32,732 nt of DNA. It comes from Candidatus Uhrbacteria bacterium CG10_big_fil_rev_8_21_14_0_10_48_16. GTDB lineage: Bacteria; Patescibacteriota; Patescibacteriia; UBA9934; GWF2-40-263. Under the pieces are notes generated by a model. That model was not told the origin of the DNA. It did not search any database and was given only the letters and a program-made list of their open reading frames with translations. Below, one piece after another: positions 15,589 to 24,128 of the stretch. Where the stretch lies: the NCBI GenBank assembly GCA_002793515.1, contig PFEU01000016.1, positions 3,205 through 35,936 of the forward strand. Reading direction: 5' to 3'. Position numbers and translations under genes: made by a program. How positions within the stretch are numbered: position 1 is the first letter of the stretch; every line of letters starts with the position of its first letter.

Positions 15589-15764
15589 GTTTAGAGTGTT
15601 ATACTGGAGACATCTAGGAGGATATGCTCAGGAAAACAATTTGGACAATCTTTTCATTCTTTAGACAAAGAAAAGATTTTTTCGCATGCTTTCTATATTT
15701 TACAAAATGATGATCCGTATTGAGTGTGTGTAAGTGAACTCAATTCGAAATCGTTTTACTGAGT
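15589..15764 (+). promoter_or_regulatory. Promoter and leader of the 183-residue membrane protein gene
   Basis: TGTTATACT (15597-15605) is an extended -10 element; no convincing -35. About 10 nt on is AGGAGG (15616-15621), only 2 nt before ATG 15624, which opens a 28-codon frame ending at 15710. Within it, the T-rich 15649-15657 can pair with AAGAAAAGATT (about 15670-15680) followed by Ts, a possible attenuator. The 28-codon frame is not claimed as a gene. Confidence 0.35.
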
Positions 15765-16316
15765 ATGTTTCAAACAGCAATTTTTGATCAAGAGACCGTC
15801 ATGCAGGCGGTGAATAATGTGAACTGGCTCCAGCCAACGTGGGATCTTTTTATTATCCTCTTTTTTGTCGTTGCGTCGCTCATCTACGGAATTTCACTTG
15901 GTCGAGATCGGATTATTGTGATTCTTGTTTCGATTTACATGTCGCTCGCCATCGTGAACCAAATTCCATTTCTAAGTGATTTCAATGCAGGTATTTCGGT
16001 GAACGACACATTCGCTCTACGTGTTTCCGTATTTCTTGGAATCTTTATTCTCTTGTTTTTCTTTCTTTCTCATTCCGCGCTCATGAAAGCGTTTGGACAC
16101 AATGGAAATCAAGGGAAGCTTTGGCAGGTCATGATTTTCTCGTTTTTGCATGTAGGGCTTCTCATCAGCGTGACACTTTCATTTTTCCCAGCTGATCTTG
16201 CGAATGTGCTTTCTCCCATGACTCAAGGATTGTTTATGAGTGATATTGCCCAAGCCGTGTGGGTGACGCTTCCTGTTATTGCCATGGCCGTATTTGGAGC
16301 GGGTGAGGAAAAATAG
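15765..16316 (+). CDS. Hypothetical multi-spanning membrane protein
   Basis: A 183-residue protein with about five hydrophobic helices (roughly 24-45, 47-66, 85-108, 121-142, 155-177). GRDRIIV between the first two helices and the overall plan slightly recall CvpA-like proteins, but no family can be named. It precedes the sigma factor gene by about 55 nt. Confidence 0.75.
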   Translation: MFQTAIFDQETVMQAVNNVNWLQPTWDLFIILFFVVASLIYGISLGRDRIIVILVSIYMSLAIVNQIPFLSDFNAGISVNDTFALRVSVFLGIFILLFFFLSHSALMKAFGHNGNQGKLWQVMIFSFLHVGLLISVTLSFFPADLANVLSPMTQGLFMSDIAQAVWVTLPVIAMAVFGAGEEK

Positions 16317-16371
16317 CGTAACGTTGCACGTGTTTTTGGGTACTAAGTAAACGTGGGCGAAAACCAGAAAC

Positions 16372-16869
16372 ATGGATAAACGCGCATTTGAACAGTTTTA
16401 TAAGGTGAACGTTGATCGTATCTATCGATACGTTTTTTTTCGTGTTGGCCGGAATCAGACCGTGACGGAGGATCTGGTGTCAGAAATATTCATGAAAGCC
16501 CTAAAACATTTTCATAAGTACGATCCAAAAATATCGGAATCGGCATGGATTTACCGCATTTCACACAATCATTTAGCAAATTACTTCCGCGATCAAAAGA
16601 AGCATGTGGATCTGGAAGACGTAAGTTTTACGCTGGTAGGAGAGGACGGAAGAGCTTCTTTTGAGCGTCATGAGGAGGATCTCAAATTGTACACCGCTCT
16701 GGACGAACTTTCGTTAGATGAGAGACGTCTGGTAACCATGAAGTATCTGGAAGGGTACTCATATAAGGAAATGGCACACATTCTTGAAAAAACAACCGAT
16801 GGGTTAAAGGTTGCGACGCATCGTGCCATGAAAAAACTCAAATTATGTTTCCCCTTAAAAGACAATTAA
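16372..16869 (+). CDS. ECF-type RNA polymerase sigma factor
   Basis: A 165-residue sigma-70 family protein with two domains: sigma-2 (about 8-78, with EDLVSEIFMKAL and the WIYRISHNHLANYFRDQ segment that melts and reads the -10) and sigma-4 (about 105-155, with YKEMAHILEKTTDGLKVATHRAMKKL as the -35-binding helix-turn-helix). The two-domain form is that of extracytoplasmic function sigmas. The next gene overlaps by 25 nt and has the features of a membrane anti-sigma factor. Confidence 0.93.
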   Translation: MDKRAFEQFYKVNVDRIYRYVFFRVGRNQTVTEDLVSEIFMKALKHFHKYDPKISESAWIYRISHNHLANYFRDQKKHVDLEDVSFTLVGEDGRASFERHEEDLKLYTALDELSLDERRLVTMKYLEGYSYKEMAHILEKTTDGLKVATHRAMKKLKLCFPLKDN

Positions 16870-17510
16870 AGAAAACACGGAAAGCGATTGTTCCATCCGC
16901 GGTATTTCGGGCGCAACTGTTGTCTGAGCTTTCGCTGGCGTATGACCAGGAACATGGGTGTCCACGTCCACGTTCCTTCTTGTTTCGTTTTGCCACCGTA
17001 GGACTGACCTCGCTTGTTCTCATATTCACGATGGGAGCTGGGGTGTATGCGTATGAAAGTCCTGAGGTGACAGAGGGACACCCCCTGCATTTCATGAAGT
17101 CGGGTGTTGAGCGTATTCAAGAAGGCGTTTCACGTTCTCCTGAGGCGCGAACACGTTTTCATGCACGCATGATGGAACGTCGCTTAGAGGAAGGAGAATA
17201 TCTTCTTTCACATCGACCCCAAGACGTTCCACCTTCGCTAGATGCAGCCGCAGACCAGTTTGAGCACTCAATTCAGGCTCTTGAGGATGGAGTTGAAGAT
17301 GCGGAAATGCGAAATGCGTTTATTGAAGTACTTTCCGTACGCCGAGCACGTTACGTTGAGCTGTCTTCACGTGTATCAACTACAGAGGAAGAGAGTGGAA
17401 AGTTTGATCGTCTTCGTATGCGCATCGAAGGACATGAGCTTTCTGAGGAAGAATTCATACACCTGTTTGAAATGGGGCGTCGCGCGAATGACTCTCTCAA
17501 CGGGCGTTAA
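16845..17510 (+). CDS. DUF5667-like membrane protein, putative anti-sigma factor
   Basis: A 221-residue protein: cytosolic N-terminus (1-45), one membrane helix (about 48-68), then an outer domain with YAYESPEVTEGHPLHFMKSGVE and helical repeats of Arg/Glu-rich sequence. The post-membrane part matches the pattern of DUF5667, often found with ECF sigma genes. The 25-nt overlap with the sigma gene supports a role as its regulator; no zinc-binding anti-sigma motif is seen, so the mode of binding is unknown. Confidence 0.75.
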   Translation: MFPLKRQLKKTRKAIVPSAVFRAQLLSELSLAYDQEHGCPRPRSFLFRFATVGLTSLVLIFTMGAGVYAYESPEVTEGHPLHFMKSGVERIQEGVSRSPEARTRFHARMMERRLEEGEYLLSHRPQDVPPSLDAAADQFEHSIQALEDGVEDAEMRNAFIEVLSVRRARYVELSSRVSTTEEESGKFDRLRMRIEGHELSEEEFIHLFEMGRRANDSLNGR

Positions 17511-17527
17511 TCCTAAATAGACTTACT

Positions 17528-18283
17528 ATGACATCGATACTTACATCCATGCGTCTACCAGTTGCGGTCCTTGCGCTCGCATCTATGATTCTTGTACCTT
17601 TCGCATCTGCATTTGCTCATGGTCCTGGAAATGGATCTGAGGGGAATAGACCAGAACACCGACCTCCTGCGATCGCATTTGAAATCGTCTCTGCAAGTGC
17701 CAGTGAAACAGGCGAAGGGACGATTACCGCAACCATAGAGAAGGTTTCTCCAAAACTGACAGAAGAAATGGGTCTTGAAGAAGGGGAAGAGATGACGATT
17801 ACCTACACGTCAGAAACAACATTTATTGTTGATGGGGGAGAAGTTGAGCGTGATTCGTTCGAGACTGGTGAAATTCTTTTCGTCATTGGAGAGGTTGATG
17901 CCGAAGGAATGACCATTACGGCTAAGGTTATTGCCGATAAGCCAGCATTTTCACATCCACGTGGATTATTTCGAGTGGGGGAGGTGGTAGAAATTGATAC
18001 AGAGGCAAATACAATTCTTATTCAGTCACTTCGATCGCTCCAAGAAGGAGAACTCCAGCAATATGTTCTTGTATCCTACGACGACGAGACAACCTTTGAT
18101 AAAGACCGCCAAGCGGTGAGCGAATCAGGTGTCTCTGTTGGAGATAAGATTCATGTCCGTGGGGATGTGAATACAGAATCAGAAGCGTATTTTGCTGAAA
18201 TTGATGCGGAACACGTTCTTCTCTGGACGGAGCTTGAGCCAAAACGTCCTTTCTTTCAGCAAGGACATCGTCAAGCCGAATAA
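17528..18283 (+). CDS. Secreted DUF5666-like protein
   Basis: A 251-residue exported protein with a signal peptide (about 1-31, ending ASAFA), then two beta-rich units (about 50-145 and 150-230) of the GTITAxI...VGD...ITAKVI type, as in DUF5666 domains. The function is unknown. It is the third gene of the sigma operon, 17 nt after the anti-sigma-like gene, and may be an envelope target or sensor partner. Confidence 0.75.
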   Translation: MTSILTSMRLPVAVLALASMILVPFASAFAHGPGNGSEGNRPEHRPPAIAFEIVSASASETGEGTITATIEKVSPKLTEEMGLEEGEEMTITYTSETTFIVDGGEVERDSFETGEILFVIGEVDAEGMTITAKVIADKPAFSHPRGLFRVGEVVEIDTEANTILIQSLRSLQEGELQQYVLVSYDDETTFDKDRQAVSESGVSVGDKIHVRGDVNTESEAYFAEIDAEHVLLWTELEPKRPFFQQGHRQAE

Positions 18284-18301
18284 TACATATAAGGTGAACA
18301 T

Positions 18302-18331
18302 AAAAAACCAGCCTTCGCCGGCTGGTTTTTT
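18302..18331 (+). terminator. Rho-independent terminator after the sigma operon
   Basis: AAAAAACCAGCC (18302-18313), loop TTCGCC, GGCTGGTTTTTT (18320-18331): 12-bp perfect stem ending in Ts. The A-run lets it work in both directions. Confidence 0.92.
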
Positions 18332-18430
18332 GTTCTATCTAAGTTTTTTCGCATGCGATAAGGGTTTGATTCGCTTTCGTGATGGTGTTTTGCGCTTCGT
18401 GCACAGGTGAGCCATGCTCTTTTCATTCTA

Positions 18431-18448
18431 TGGTAGAATATAGGCGAT
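18431..18448 (+). promoter_or_regulatory. Extended -10 promoter for a leaderless operon
   Basis: TGG-TAGAAT (18431-18439) is an extended -10 element, with no good -35. The ATG at 18449 is 9 nt after it, so transcription would begin at or just before the start codon. The same TGGTAGAAT precedes the small ORF at 26056. Confidence 0.6.
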
Positions 18449-19015
18449 ATGGTAAAAGATATTCGTCCTATTGATCTAGAATCCTCCGCAAAGCAGGAGG
18501 TTGTACCTTCGTCTTCTGAGTCGAAGGAAATTCCTTCCGTTCCGGAGATCCAGCCTGACAAGCAACGAACTCCTGAAACAGGTGTTGAACAACTGGCTAC
18601 GGAAAGAGAGAGCGGGACTGAAAATGAGGAGTCAGAAGTTAATGAAACCCCTTCTGAGGCGGTTGCCACCACGACGCACGTAACGGCTCCACCTCCTCTG
18701 GTGAAGAAGGTTGACCGACTGGAGGAAGAGATTGAGCATATTCTTGAGGAAGATTTGAAAGAGTTATATTTATCGATGCCTCCAGATAAGCAAGCGAAGT
18801 TTCGTGAGAAAGGAGAAGAAACACGTTCCAAGATTCGAGATCTTGTGGGATCAGCAAAAGTAAATGCGAAGAAGATTTTTCAGTTGATTCGAGGATGGTT
18901 GAAGATCGTCCCAGGGGTGAATCGATTTTTTCTTGAACAGGAGGCAAAGATTAAAACAGACAAAATTCTGTTTGTGACAGAAGAAGAAAAACGAAAACAA
19001 AACGAAAACGTGTGA
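18449..19015 (+). CDS. Hypothetical protein with disordered N-terminus, first gene of the TraD-like operon
   Basis: A 188-residue protein. Residues 1-80 are rich in Glu, Ser, Pro and Thr and look disordered. From about 84 there is a charged helical region (LEEEIEHILEEDLKELYLSMPPDKQ) and a basic-hydrophobic part KIFQLIRGWLKIVPGVNRFFLEQ. No family recognised. Its stop overlaps the start of the ATPase gene (TGATG), so the products are probably made together and may interact. Confidence 0.75.
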   Translation: MVKDIRPIDLESSAKQEVVPSSSESKEIPSVPEIQPDKQRTPETGVEQLATERESGTENEESEVNETPSEAVATTTHVTAPPPLVKKVDRLEEEIEHILEEDLKELYLSMPPDKQAKFREKGEETRSKIRDLVGSAKVNAKKIFQLIRGWLKIVPGVNRFFLEQEAKIKTDKILFVTEEEKRKQNENV

Positions 19016-21570
19016 TGTACTTGTTTCAATTTGGATTCCAAGCTGACCCGCAACCTGTCAGTGTGTCTGCTCAAGGGGATCTTTTTATTGCCACGATTAT
19101 TTTGTGGGCGATTCTCGGTTTAGCGATTTTCGTTGGATTATTGTTTGTTGTTCGGTTCTTTTTGAGACGGCTGTCTTTGGCAAAACAAGCAACGTTTCGT
19201 CGGGTCACTCTGCTTATAACGCTTCCGAAGTTTCGTCGAGAAGAAGACAGTGAGCGAGGTCCTTCTAAGGATCAGATTCAAGAGGGGATTGCCTCGGCAG
19301 AAACATTTTTTTCCTCTGTTGGAGGATTGACGGCTCAGCGTGGGATAATGGCCTGGCTGTTAGGACGGCGAGATGAATTTTCTTTTGAGATTGTCGTTGA
19401 AAAGAAACTCATCAAGTTTTTCATGACCGTTCCTGTAGAGCTCCGTGAGTTTCTTGAGCAACAGCTGTCTGCCGCCTATCCTGACGCGTACATCGAAGAG
19501 GTGGAAGACTACAATATTTTTCAACCAGATGGTGTGATTCTCGGAAGTCATCTTGTCTATCGTCGAGAGAGTGCGTTTCCCGTTAAGACCTATACAGAAC
19601 TAGAGAAAGACCCATTGAATGCCATCACAAATGTGCTCTCAAAAATTCCTGAAGGGGATGGAGCCGCGTTTCAGTTTCTTGTTCGATCAGCGCACGCAAA
19701 ATGGAGAAAGAAAGGCATCAAAATTGCTTCAAACATGCAACAAGGCATGAAGCTTGATGAAGCGATGAAAGGAAAGAAAAAGGGAAAGGGAGGATGGGCA
19801 GAACTTGCAGGATTCGGAGGAGAGAAACCACAAGAACCGGAAAAGGATTACCGACTTTCTCCTCTTGAGGATCAGATTGTGAAGGGGCTTGAGACAAAAG
19901 CGAGTAAGGCGGGTATGGATGTCTGTATTCGCCTCATTGCAAGTTCGAAGTCTCCCGTCAATGCGCAAACTCTTCTTCAGAACATGTTGAATGCCTTTGC
20001 GCAATACAACATTTACGAATACGGAAATTCATTTGTCAAAGTTGTCCCTCGTGGAAAAAAGAAGATCATCAAGAATTTCATTTATCGAGGTTTTGATGAA
20101 GCGAATACGATCGTCATGAATGCGGAAGAAATGGCGAGCCTTTGGCATCTTCCTTTACCCTGGACCGAAACGCCAAACATTAAGTGGCTTGGATCTCGAA
20201 AAGGTCCTGCTCCTTCGGGGGTTCCCGGTCCTGATGAGGGAGATATTGAGTTGGGATACAACACGTTCCGTGGGATTAAGACGCCTATTTGGATGAAGAG
20301 TGAAGACCGAACGCGTCACATGTATCTCATTGGAAAGTCTGGTTCTGGTAAATCTCAGACCATGGCGAAGTATATTATCGAAGATATTCGAGCGGGGCAT
20401 GGGGTGGCGGTTGTGGAACCGCATGGAGATTTGATCGAGCAAGTGTTAGGAAACATTCCGAAGGATCGAGTCGATGATGTGATTGTCTTCAATCCATCTG
20501 ATTTAGAGCGTCCGATGGGTCTGAATATGCTTGAAGCGCCGAATGAGGCGATGAAAGATTTTGCGGTTCAGGAAATGATTTCCATTTTCTATAAGTTGTT
20601 TCCGCCAGAAATGATTGGACCAATGTTCGAGCATCAAATGCGAAACTTCATGCTGACCCTCATGTCAGATTTGGATAACCCCGGAACGATTGCGGAGATT
20701 CCTCGCATGGTGACAGATCAGGAGTTTCAAAATATGTGGCGTGCGAAGTTAAAGGATCCCGTCGTGCGAAGTTTTTGGGAGGATGAAATCGATAACACCA
20801 GTGATTACCACAAGTCTGAGATGATGGGATACCTTGTTTCAAAGGTTGGTCGTTTCGTGGAAAATGAGATGATGCGTAACATCATTGGTCAGAGCAAGTC
20901 GAGTTTCAATTTCCGTGACGTGATGGATAACAAGAAAATTCTTCTGGTGAACCTCTCAAAAGGAAAGACGGGAGATGTGAACGCAGAACTTCTTGGATTG
21001 GTGATCGTCTCAAAGCTTCAGATGGCCGCTCTGACACGTGCGGATATGCCAGAAGAAGATCGACATGACTTCTATCTCTATATCGATGAGTTTCAAAACT
21101 TTATTACAGATTCGATTGCAACGATTTTGTCTGAGGCACGTAAGTATCGTCTCAACTTGATTATTGCGCATCAATACGTTGGTCAGCTCGTAAAAAATGG
21201 AGATACAAAGATTAAAGATGCGGTGTTTGGAAACGTTGGAACCATGTATGTCGCTCGTATTGGTCCAGAGGATTCAGATATTTTCCAAAAGATTTTTGCT
21301 CCAGAGTTTACCCCGTACGACTTGATCAATTCTGATAAGTACACGTGGTACGTCAAGATGATTGCCGACAACTCTCAACTGAAGCCATTCACGATGAATA
21401 TTAATATCGTCGGAAATGGGGATCGTGAACTGGCGAATGCGATAAAGGAACTCTCACGATTAAAGTACGGGCGAGACCGCGCGATTGTTGAAGCAGATAT
21501 CATGGAACGTACAACCGTTAAAAAGGGGGGAGGGGCGGTGCCGGCCCTGCCTGAAGCAAGTGAATTTTAG
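19015..21570 (+). CDS. TraD/VirD4-like membrane ATPase (type IV secretion DNA-binding type)
   Basis: An 851-residue protein. A membrane segment lies at about 22-50. A long N-terminal domain follows (about 60-400). The ATPase core begins with GKSGSGKS (about 440), the VVEPHGDL segment, and Walker B FYLYIDEFQNF (about 690), then LIIAHQYVGQL. These are features of the HerA/VirB4/TraD group of pumps that move DNA or protein across membranes. Widespread in CPR genomes, the substrate is unknown. Alternative start GTG 19012 adds one residue. No other secretion genes are in the window. Confidence 0.88.
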   Translation: MYLFQFGFQADPQPVSVSAQGDLFIATIILWAILGLAIFVGLLFVVRFFLRRLSLAKQATFRRVTLLITLPKFRREEDSERGPSKDQIQEGIASAETFFSSVGGLTAQRGIMAWLLGRRDEFSFEIVVEKKLIKFFMTVPVELREFLEQQLSAAYPDAYIEEVEDYNIFQPDGVILGSHLVYRRESAFPVKTYTELEKDPLNAITNVLSKIPEGDGAAFQFLVRSAHAKWRKKGIKIASNMQQGMKLDEAMKGKKKGKGGWAELAGFGGEKPQEPEKDYRLSPLEDQIVKGLETKASKAGMDVCIRLIASSKSPVNAQTLLQNMLNAFAQYNIYEYGNSFVKVVPRGKKKIIKNFIYRGFDEANTIVMNAEEMASLWHLPLPWTETPNIKWLGSRKGPAPSGVPGPDEGDIELGYNTFRGIKTPIWMKSEDRTRHMYLIGKSGSGKSQTMAKYIIEDIRAGHGVAVVEPHGDLIEQVLGNIPKDRVDDVIVFNPSDLERPMGLNMLEAPNEAMKDFAVQEMISIFYKLFPPEMIGPMFEHQMRNFMLTLMSDLDNPGTIAEIPRMVTDQEFQNMWRAKLKDPVVRSFWEDEIDNTSDYHKSEMMGYLVSKVGRFVENEMMRNIIGQSKSSFNFRDVMDNKKILLVNLSKGKTGDVNAELLGLVIVSKLQMAALTRADMPEEDRHDFYLYIDEFQNFITDSIATILSEARKYRLNLIIAHQYVGQLVKNGDTKIKDAVFGNVGTMYVARIGPEDSDIFQKIFAPEFTPYDLINSDKYTWYVKMIADNSQLKPFTMNINIVGNGDRELANAIKELSRLKYGRDRAIVEADIMERTTVKKGGGAVPALPEASEF

Positions 21571-21573
21571 TGT

Positions 21574-22188
21574 ATGAATGAAGAGGAAGAGACATTTGAA
21601 TTCGATGTGGAGCCAGACGTGGAGGTGCATGCGCATACACGTGAGCACGCAGATGCACGCACACGTTTGGCGTTGCAGATGTTGAAACAAACACGTGATA
21701 GCTTAACGTATGTGATTCAACTCCTTGATGAAGGGGACACGGCGAAGGCCACCCGTCATCTTGTCGATTTTGTGGTGCAGAAAAAGGCGACCGAATCAGA
21801 TATTCAGATGCGAAGTGGTGCCCGAATGATCGAAGGAGTCTTTGATGGACAAGGAATGGTTGGTTCAGATGGGGTACGTTATGCGATTCCTGAAAACTAT
21901 TCATCCAAGTCAAAACTTGTTGAAGGAGACATGCTGAAACTCATTATTAAGACGGATGGAGGGTATTTGTTTAAACAAATTGGCCCTGTTGAGCGTAGAC
22001 GATTAACCGGGACGCTCTCGATTGATTCATCCACACGTGAGCCGGTTGTTGTCTGTGGGGAGGACGTGTATAAAGTACTTGCCGCAAGCGTCTCGTACTT
22101 CAAAGGGATTCAGGGAGACGAGGTTGCGATTCTTGTCCCAGCGGGCGGAACGTCTGTTTGGGCAGCGGTTGAACGATTGATTGATTAG
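21574..22188 (+). CDS. Conserved hypothetical protein between the ATPase and dnaX
   Basis: A 204-residue soluble protein. N-terminal acidic stretch (1-20), a His/Arg-rich segment (HAHTREHADARTR), a helical hairpin (about 35-75), then a beta-rich half (about 80-204) with IEGVFDGQGMVGSDGVRYAIPENYSS, suggestive of an OB or small barrel fold. No family recognised. It starts 3 nt after the ATPase stop (TAGTGTATG) and is followed by dnaX with 3 nt spacing. Confidence 0.75.
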   Translation: MNEEEETFEFDVEPDVEVHAHTREHADARTRLALQMLKQTRDSLTYVIQLLDEGDTAKATRHLVDFVVQKKATESDIQMRSGARMIEGVFDGQGMVGSDGVRYAIPENYSSKSKLVEGDMLKLIIKTDGGYLFKQIGPVERRRLTGTLSIDSSTREPVVVCGEDVYKVLAASVSYFKGIQGDEVAILVPAGGTSVWAAVERLID

Positions 22189-22191
22189 CGT

Positions 22192-23721
22192 ATGGCAAAG
22201 GCGATTTATCGCATTTATAGACCTTCGACATTTAAGGAGGTGAGCGGGCAGGAACATGTGGTTCGCACATTGCAGAACCAGTATGCGTCCGAGACTCTTG
22301 CTCACGCTTATTTGTTTACGGGTCCACGAGGCGTAGGAAAAACAACGACCGCTCGGCTGATTGCCAAGTTGGTGAATTGTGAGTCTGTAAAAGAAAACGA
22401 ACCCTGCAACCACTGTTCTTCGTGTGAGAGTATTGCGTCTGGTCAAGCATTAGATGTGTATGAAATCGACGCCGCTTCTCACACGGGAGTTGAGAATGTT
22501 CGAGAAACCGTGATTGATTCTGTTCGATTTGCCCCAAATAGCTTGAAGAAAAAAGTGTACATTATTGACGAGGTGCACATGCTTTCAACATCGGCGTTTA
22601 ACGCGCTCTTGAAGACCCTAGAAGAGCCACCAGAGCATGCCATGTTCGTGCTTGCGACCACAGAGATTCATAAAGTTCCTGAGACGATTATTAGTCGTTG
22701 TCAGCGCTTTGATTTTAAGCGGATTGCGACGAGTGAGCTTGTTGCGCGCATGCAGGGTATTGTGAAGGCGGAGGGGATTCAGGTTGATGAGGATGTTTTA
22801 AAAGAGATTGCACGTCACAGTGGAGGATGTGCCCGTGACTCAGAAAGTCTGCTCGGACAGGTTCTCGCGCTTGGAGAAAAAGAGATCAACATGGAACAGG
22901 CGAGTCTTGTGCTTCCTGTAACGCAAACACTTCTTGTAGAAGCATTCGCACGCGCACTCCATGCGCGTCAGGCAGGAGAGGGAATTACCCAACTCAATAC
23001 GTATCTCGAACAAGGGGTCGACCTCCGACATTTTGTTTCAGATGTGATTTCTTGGTTGCGTGATCGGCTTCTCGATGCCGTGGCGGGGAACGAAGGGGAC
23101 TTTGATGTCGCATTCCTCCAACAAGCCATAGAGGAGCTTCTCCAGGCGGAAAGAGCGATTCGTGGGGAGAATATCCCACAGCTTCCTGTGGAGCTTGCGA
23201 TCGTCAAAATTTGTGGAGTCCAAGAAAAACCAAACATAGATCCTCCAAAGGATTTTAAGAAGCAGGGGGTTGTTTCGAGTCGTGTAGAAGAGGAGGCTCC
23301 GAAGCCTGTAGAGCCTTTCATTGAGGCCCGTGTTATAGAATCGGCGGGGAACGTTGAGGTTCTTGAAGAGATTGAGGCTGTTGATAACGTTTTCGATTCT
23401 GTACCAGTGATCAGTCTCGAGGAAGTCATGAAGAAGTGGCCACAAGTGTATGAGCAGATCAAGTCCTGTAATGCCTCTTTGCCGATGATGATGAAGACGT
23501 GCGAGGTGAGTGGGGTGGAGGGGGAGTATGTCGAACTTGGATTTGAATATGATCTCTACGTCCAGACTGTGAATCAAGAAAAGAATAGTCGTTTGATCGA
23601 AGGAGTGTTTGAGCAAGTTCTTGGAAAGCGTATGCGGGTTCGCGCCATCCAAACAAAAAAAGCAGAGCAAGATGAGGCTGTTCAAGGGCTGATTCAAGAG
23701 TTTGGAGGAAGTCTGGTGTAG
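22192..23721 (+). CDS. dnaX: DNA polymerase III subunit gamma/tau
   Basis: A 509-residue clamp-loader ATPase. Walker A GPRGVGKT (44-51), zinc module Cys63, Cys72, Cys75, Cys78, Walker B with DEVHMLS, sensor 1 in TTEIHKVPETIISRCQRF. The C-terminal part from about 370 is acidic and then folds into a tau-like tail. Length sits between bacterial gamma and full tau. It is the last gene of the operon; the palindrome-rich tRNA region follows. Start ATG 22192 after TAGCGT, without Shine-Dalgarno. Confidence 0.95.
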   Translation: MAKAIYRIYRPSTFKEVSGQEHVVRTLQNQYASETLAHAYLFTGPRGVGKTTTARLIAKLVNCESVKENEPCNHCSSCESIASGQALDVYEIDAASHTGVENVRETVIDSVRFAPNSLKKKVYIIDEVHMLSTSAFNALLKTLEEPPEHAMFVLATTEIHKVPETIISRCQRFDFKRIATSELVARMQGIVKAEGIQVDEDVLKEIARHSGGCARDSESLLGQVLALGEKEINMEQASLVLPVTQTLLVEAFARALHARQAGEGITQLNTYLEQGVDLRHFVSDVISWLRDRLLDAVAGNEGDFDVAFLQQAIEELLQAERAIRGENIPQLPVELAIVKICGVQEKPNIDPPKDFKKQGVVSSRVEEEAPKPVEPFIEARVIESAGNVEVLEEIEAVDNVFDSVPVISLEEVMKKWPQVYEQIKSCNASLPMMMKTCEVSGVEGEYVELGFEYDLYVQTVNQEKNSRLIEGVFEQVLGKRMRVRAIQTKKAEQDEAVQGLIQEFGGSLV

Positions 23722-23851
23722 GGAGGTGAATCGTTGACGAGGAAAAGGGGAAATGTTATTCTTTTGCCCAAGAAGAGGGGGCTGTGGGCGATGGACACGC
23801 TTCTCTCGTGATATGAAGGGGTCATATCATTGTCTGTGTGTGGAGATTCAT
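23722..23851. other. Gene-free stretch with small hairpins after dnaX
   Basis: No gene is supported. An inverted repeat GCCCA/TGGGC lies at about 23766-23789. TGATATGA/TCATATCA (23809-23816 with 23822-23829) is an 8-bp perfect hairpin; its equivalent in the left copy is imperfect. No clear tRNA promoter could be assigned upstream of the tRNA-Gln at 23959. Confidence 0.5.
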
Positions 23852-23900
23852 TCACTACATTCCCGGATATAACGGTACGCCATATCCAGTCATTCCGTTC

Positions 23901-23949
23901 GGCAGTGAAATCAAGAGCTGATAAATAAACAGCTCTTGATTTCACTGCC
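23901..23949. repeat. 20-bp perfect palindrome just upstream of tRNA-Gln(CTG)
   Basis: GGCAGTGAAATCAAGAGCTG (23901-23920), 9-nt AT loop, then its exact complement to 23949. It ends 9 nt before the tRNA 5' end and is identical to that at 182-230. It could be a terminator for dnaX, an RNase processing site or part of a mobile cassette. Confidence 0.85.
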
Positions 23950-23958
23950 CCACTACAT

Positions 23959-24032
23959 TCCCGGATCGTCTAACGGCAGGACGACTGGTTCTGGTCCAGT
24001 TAATCGGGGTTCGAATCCCTGTCCGGGAACCA
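23959..24032 (+). tRNA. tRNA-Gln (anticodon CTG)
   Basis: A 74-nt tRNA with encoded CCA. Acceptor stem TCCCGGA/TCCGGGA, T-arm GGTTCGAATCC, anticodon stem ACTGG/CCAGT with loop TTCTGGT, anticodon CTG (reads CAG). It is a near-copy of the tRNA-Gln(TTG) at 99-172; the swapped pair in the anticodon stem keeps pairing, which argues that both genes are functional. Confidence 0.95.
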
Positions 24033-24075
24033 AAGAAAAGAACCGACATTTACGTCGGTTCTTTTCTTTGGTTCC
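24026..24075 (+). terminator. 22-bp perfect hairpin overlapping the tRNA-Gln(CTG) 3' end
   Basis: Arms 24026-24047 and 24054-24075 are fully complementary with a 6-nt loop. The first arm begins in the tRNA 3' end (GGAACCA). The inner sequence (AAAGAAAAGAACCGAC) is unrelated in its core to that of the left copy, though each is perfect. T-rich distal arm fits a terminator. Confidence 0.8.
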
Positions 24076-24128
24076 GTACCGGCGGAGCCGGTACACATAC
24101 GGGCGACGATCGGTGTCAGCCCGTATGT
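24076..24128 (+). repeat. Two hairpins downstream of tRNA-Gln(CTG)
   Basis: GTACCGGC/GCCGGTAC (24076-24083 with 24087-24094) and ACATACGGGC/GCCCGTATGT (24095-24104 with 24119-24128). They correspond to 3-55, the second with a paired A-T to T-A swap. Confidence 0.8.

Noticed and set aside
15624-15710. 28-codon frame after AGGAGG
   Set aside because: The Shine-Dalgarno is only 2 nt from the ATG, too close to work well, and the sequence is AT-rich with a hairpin inside. Kept only as a leader feature.
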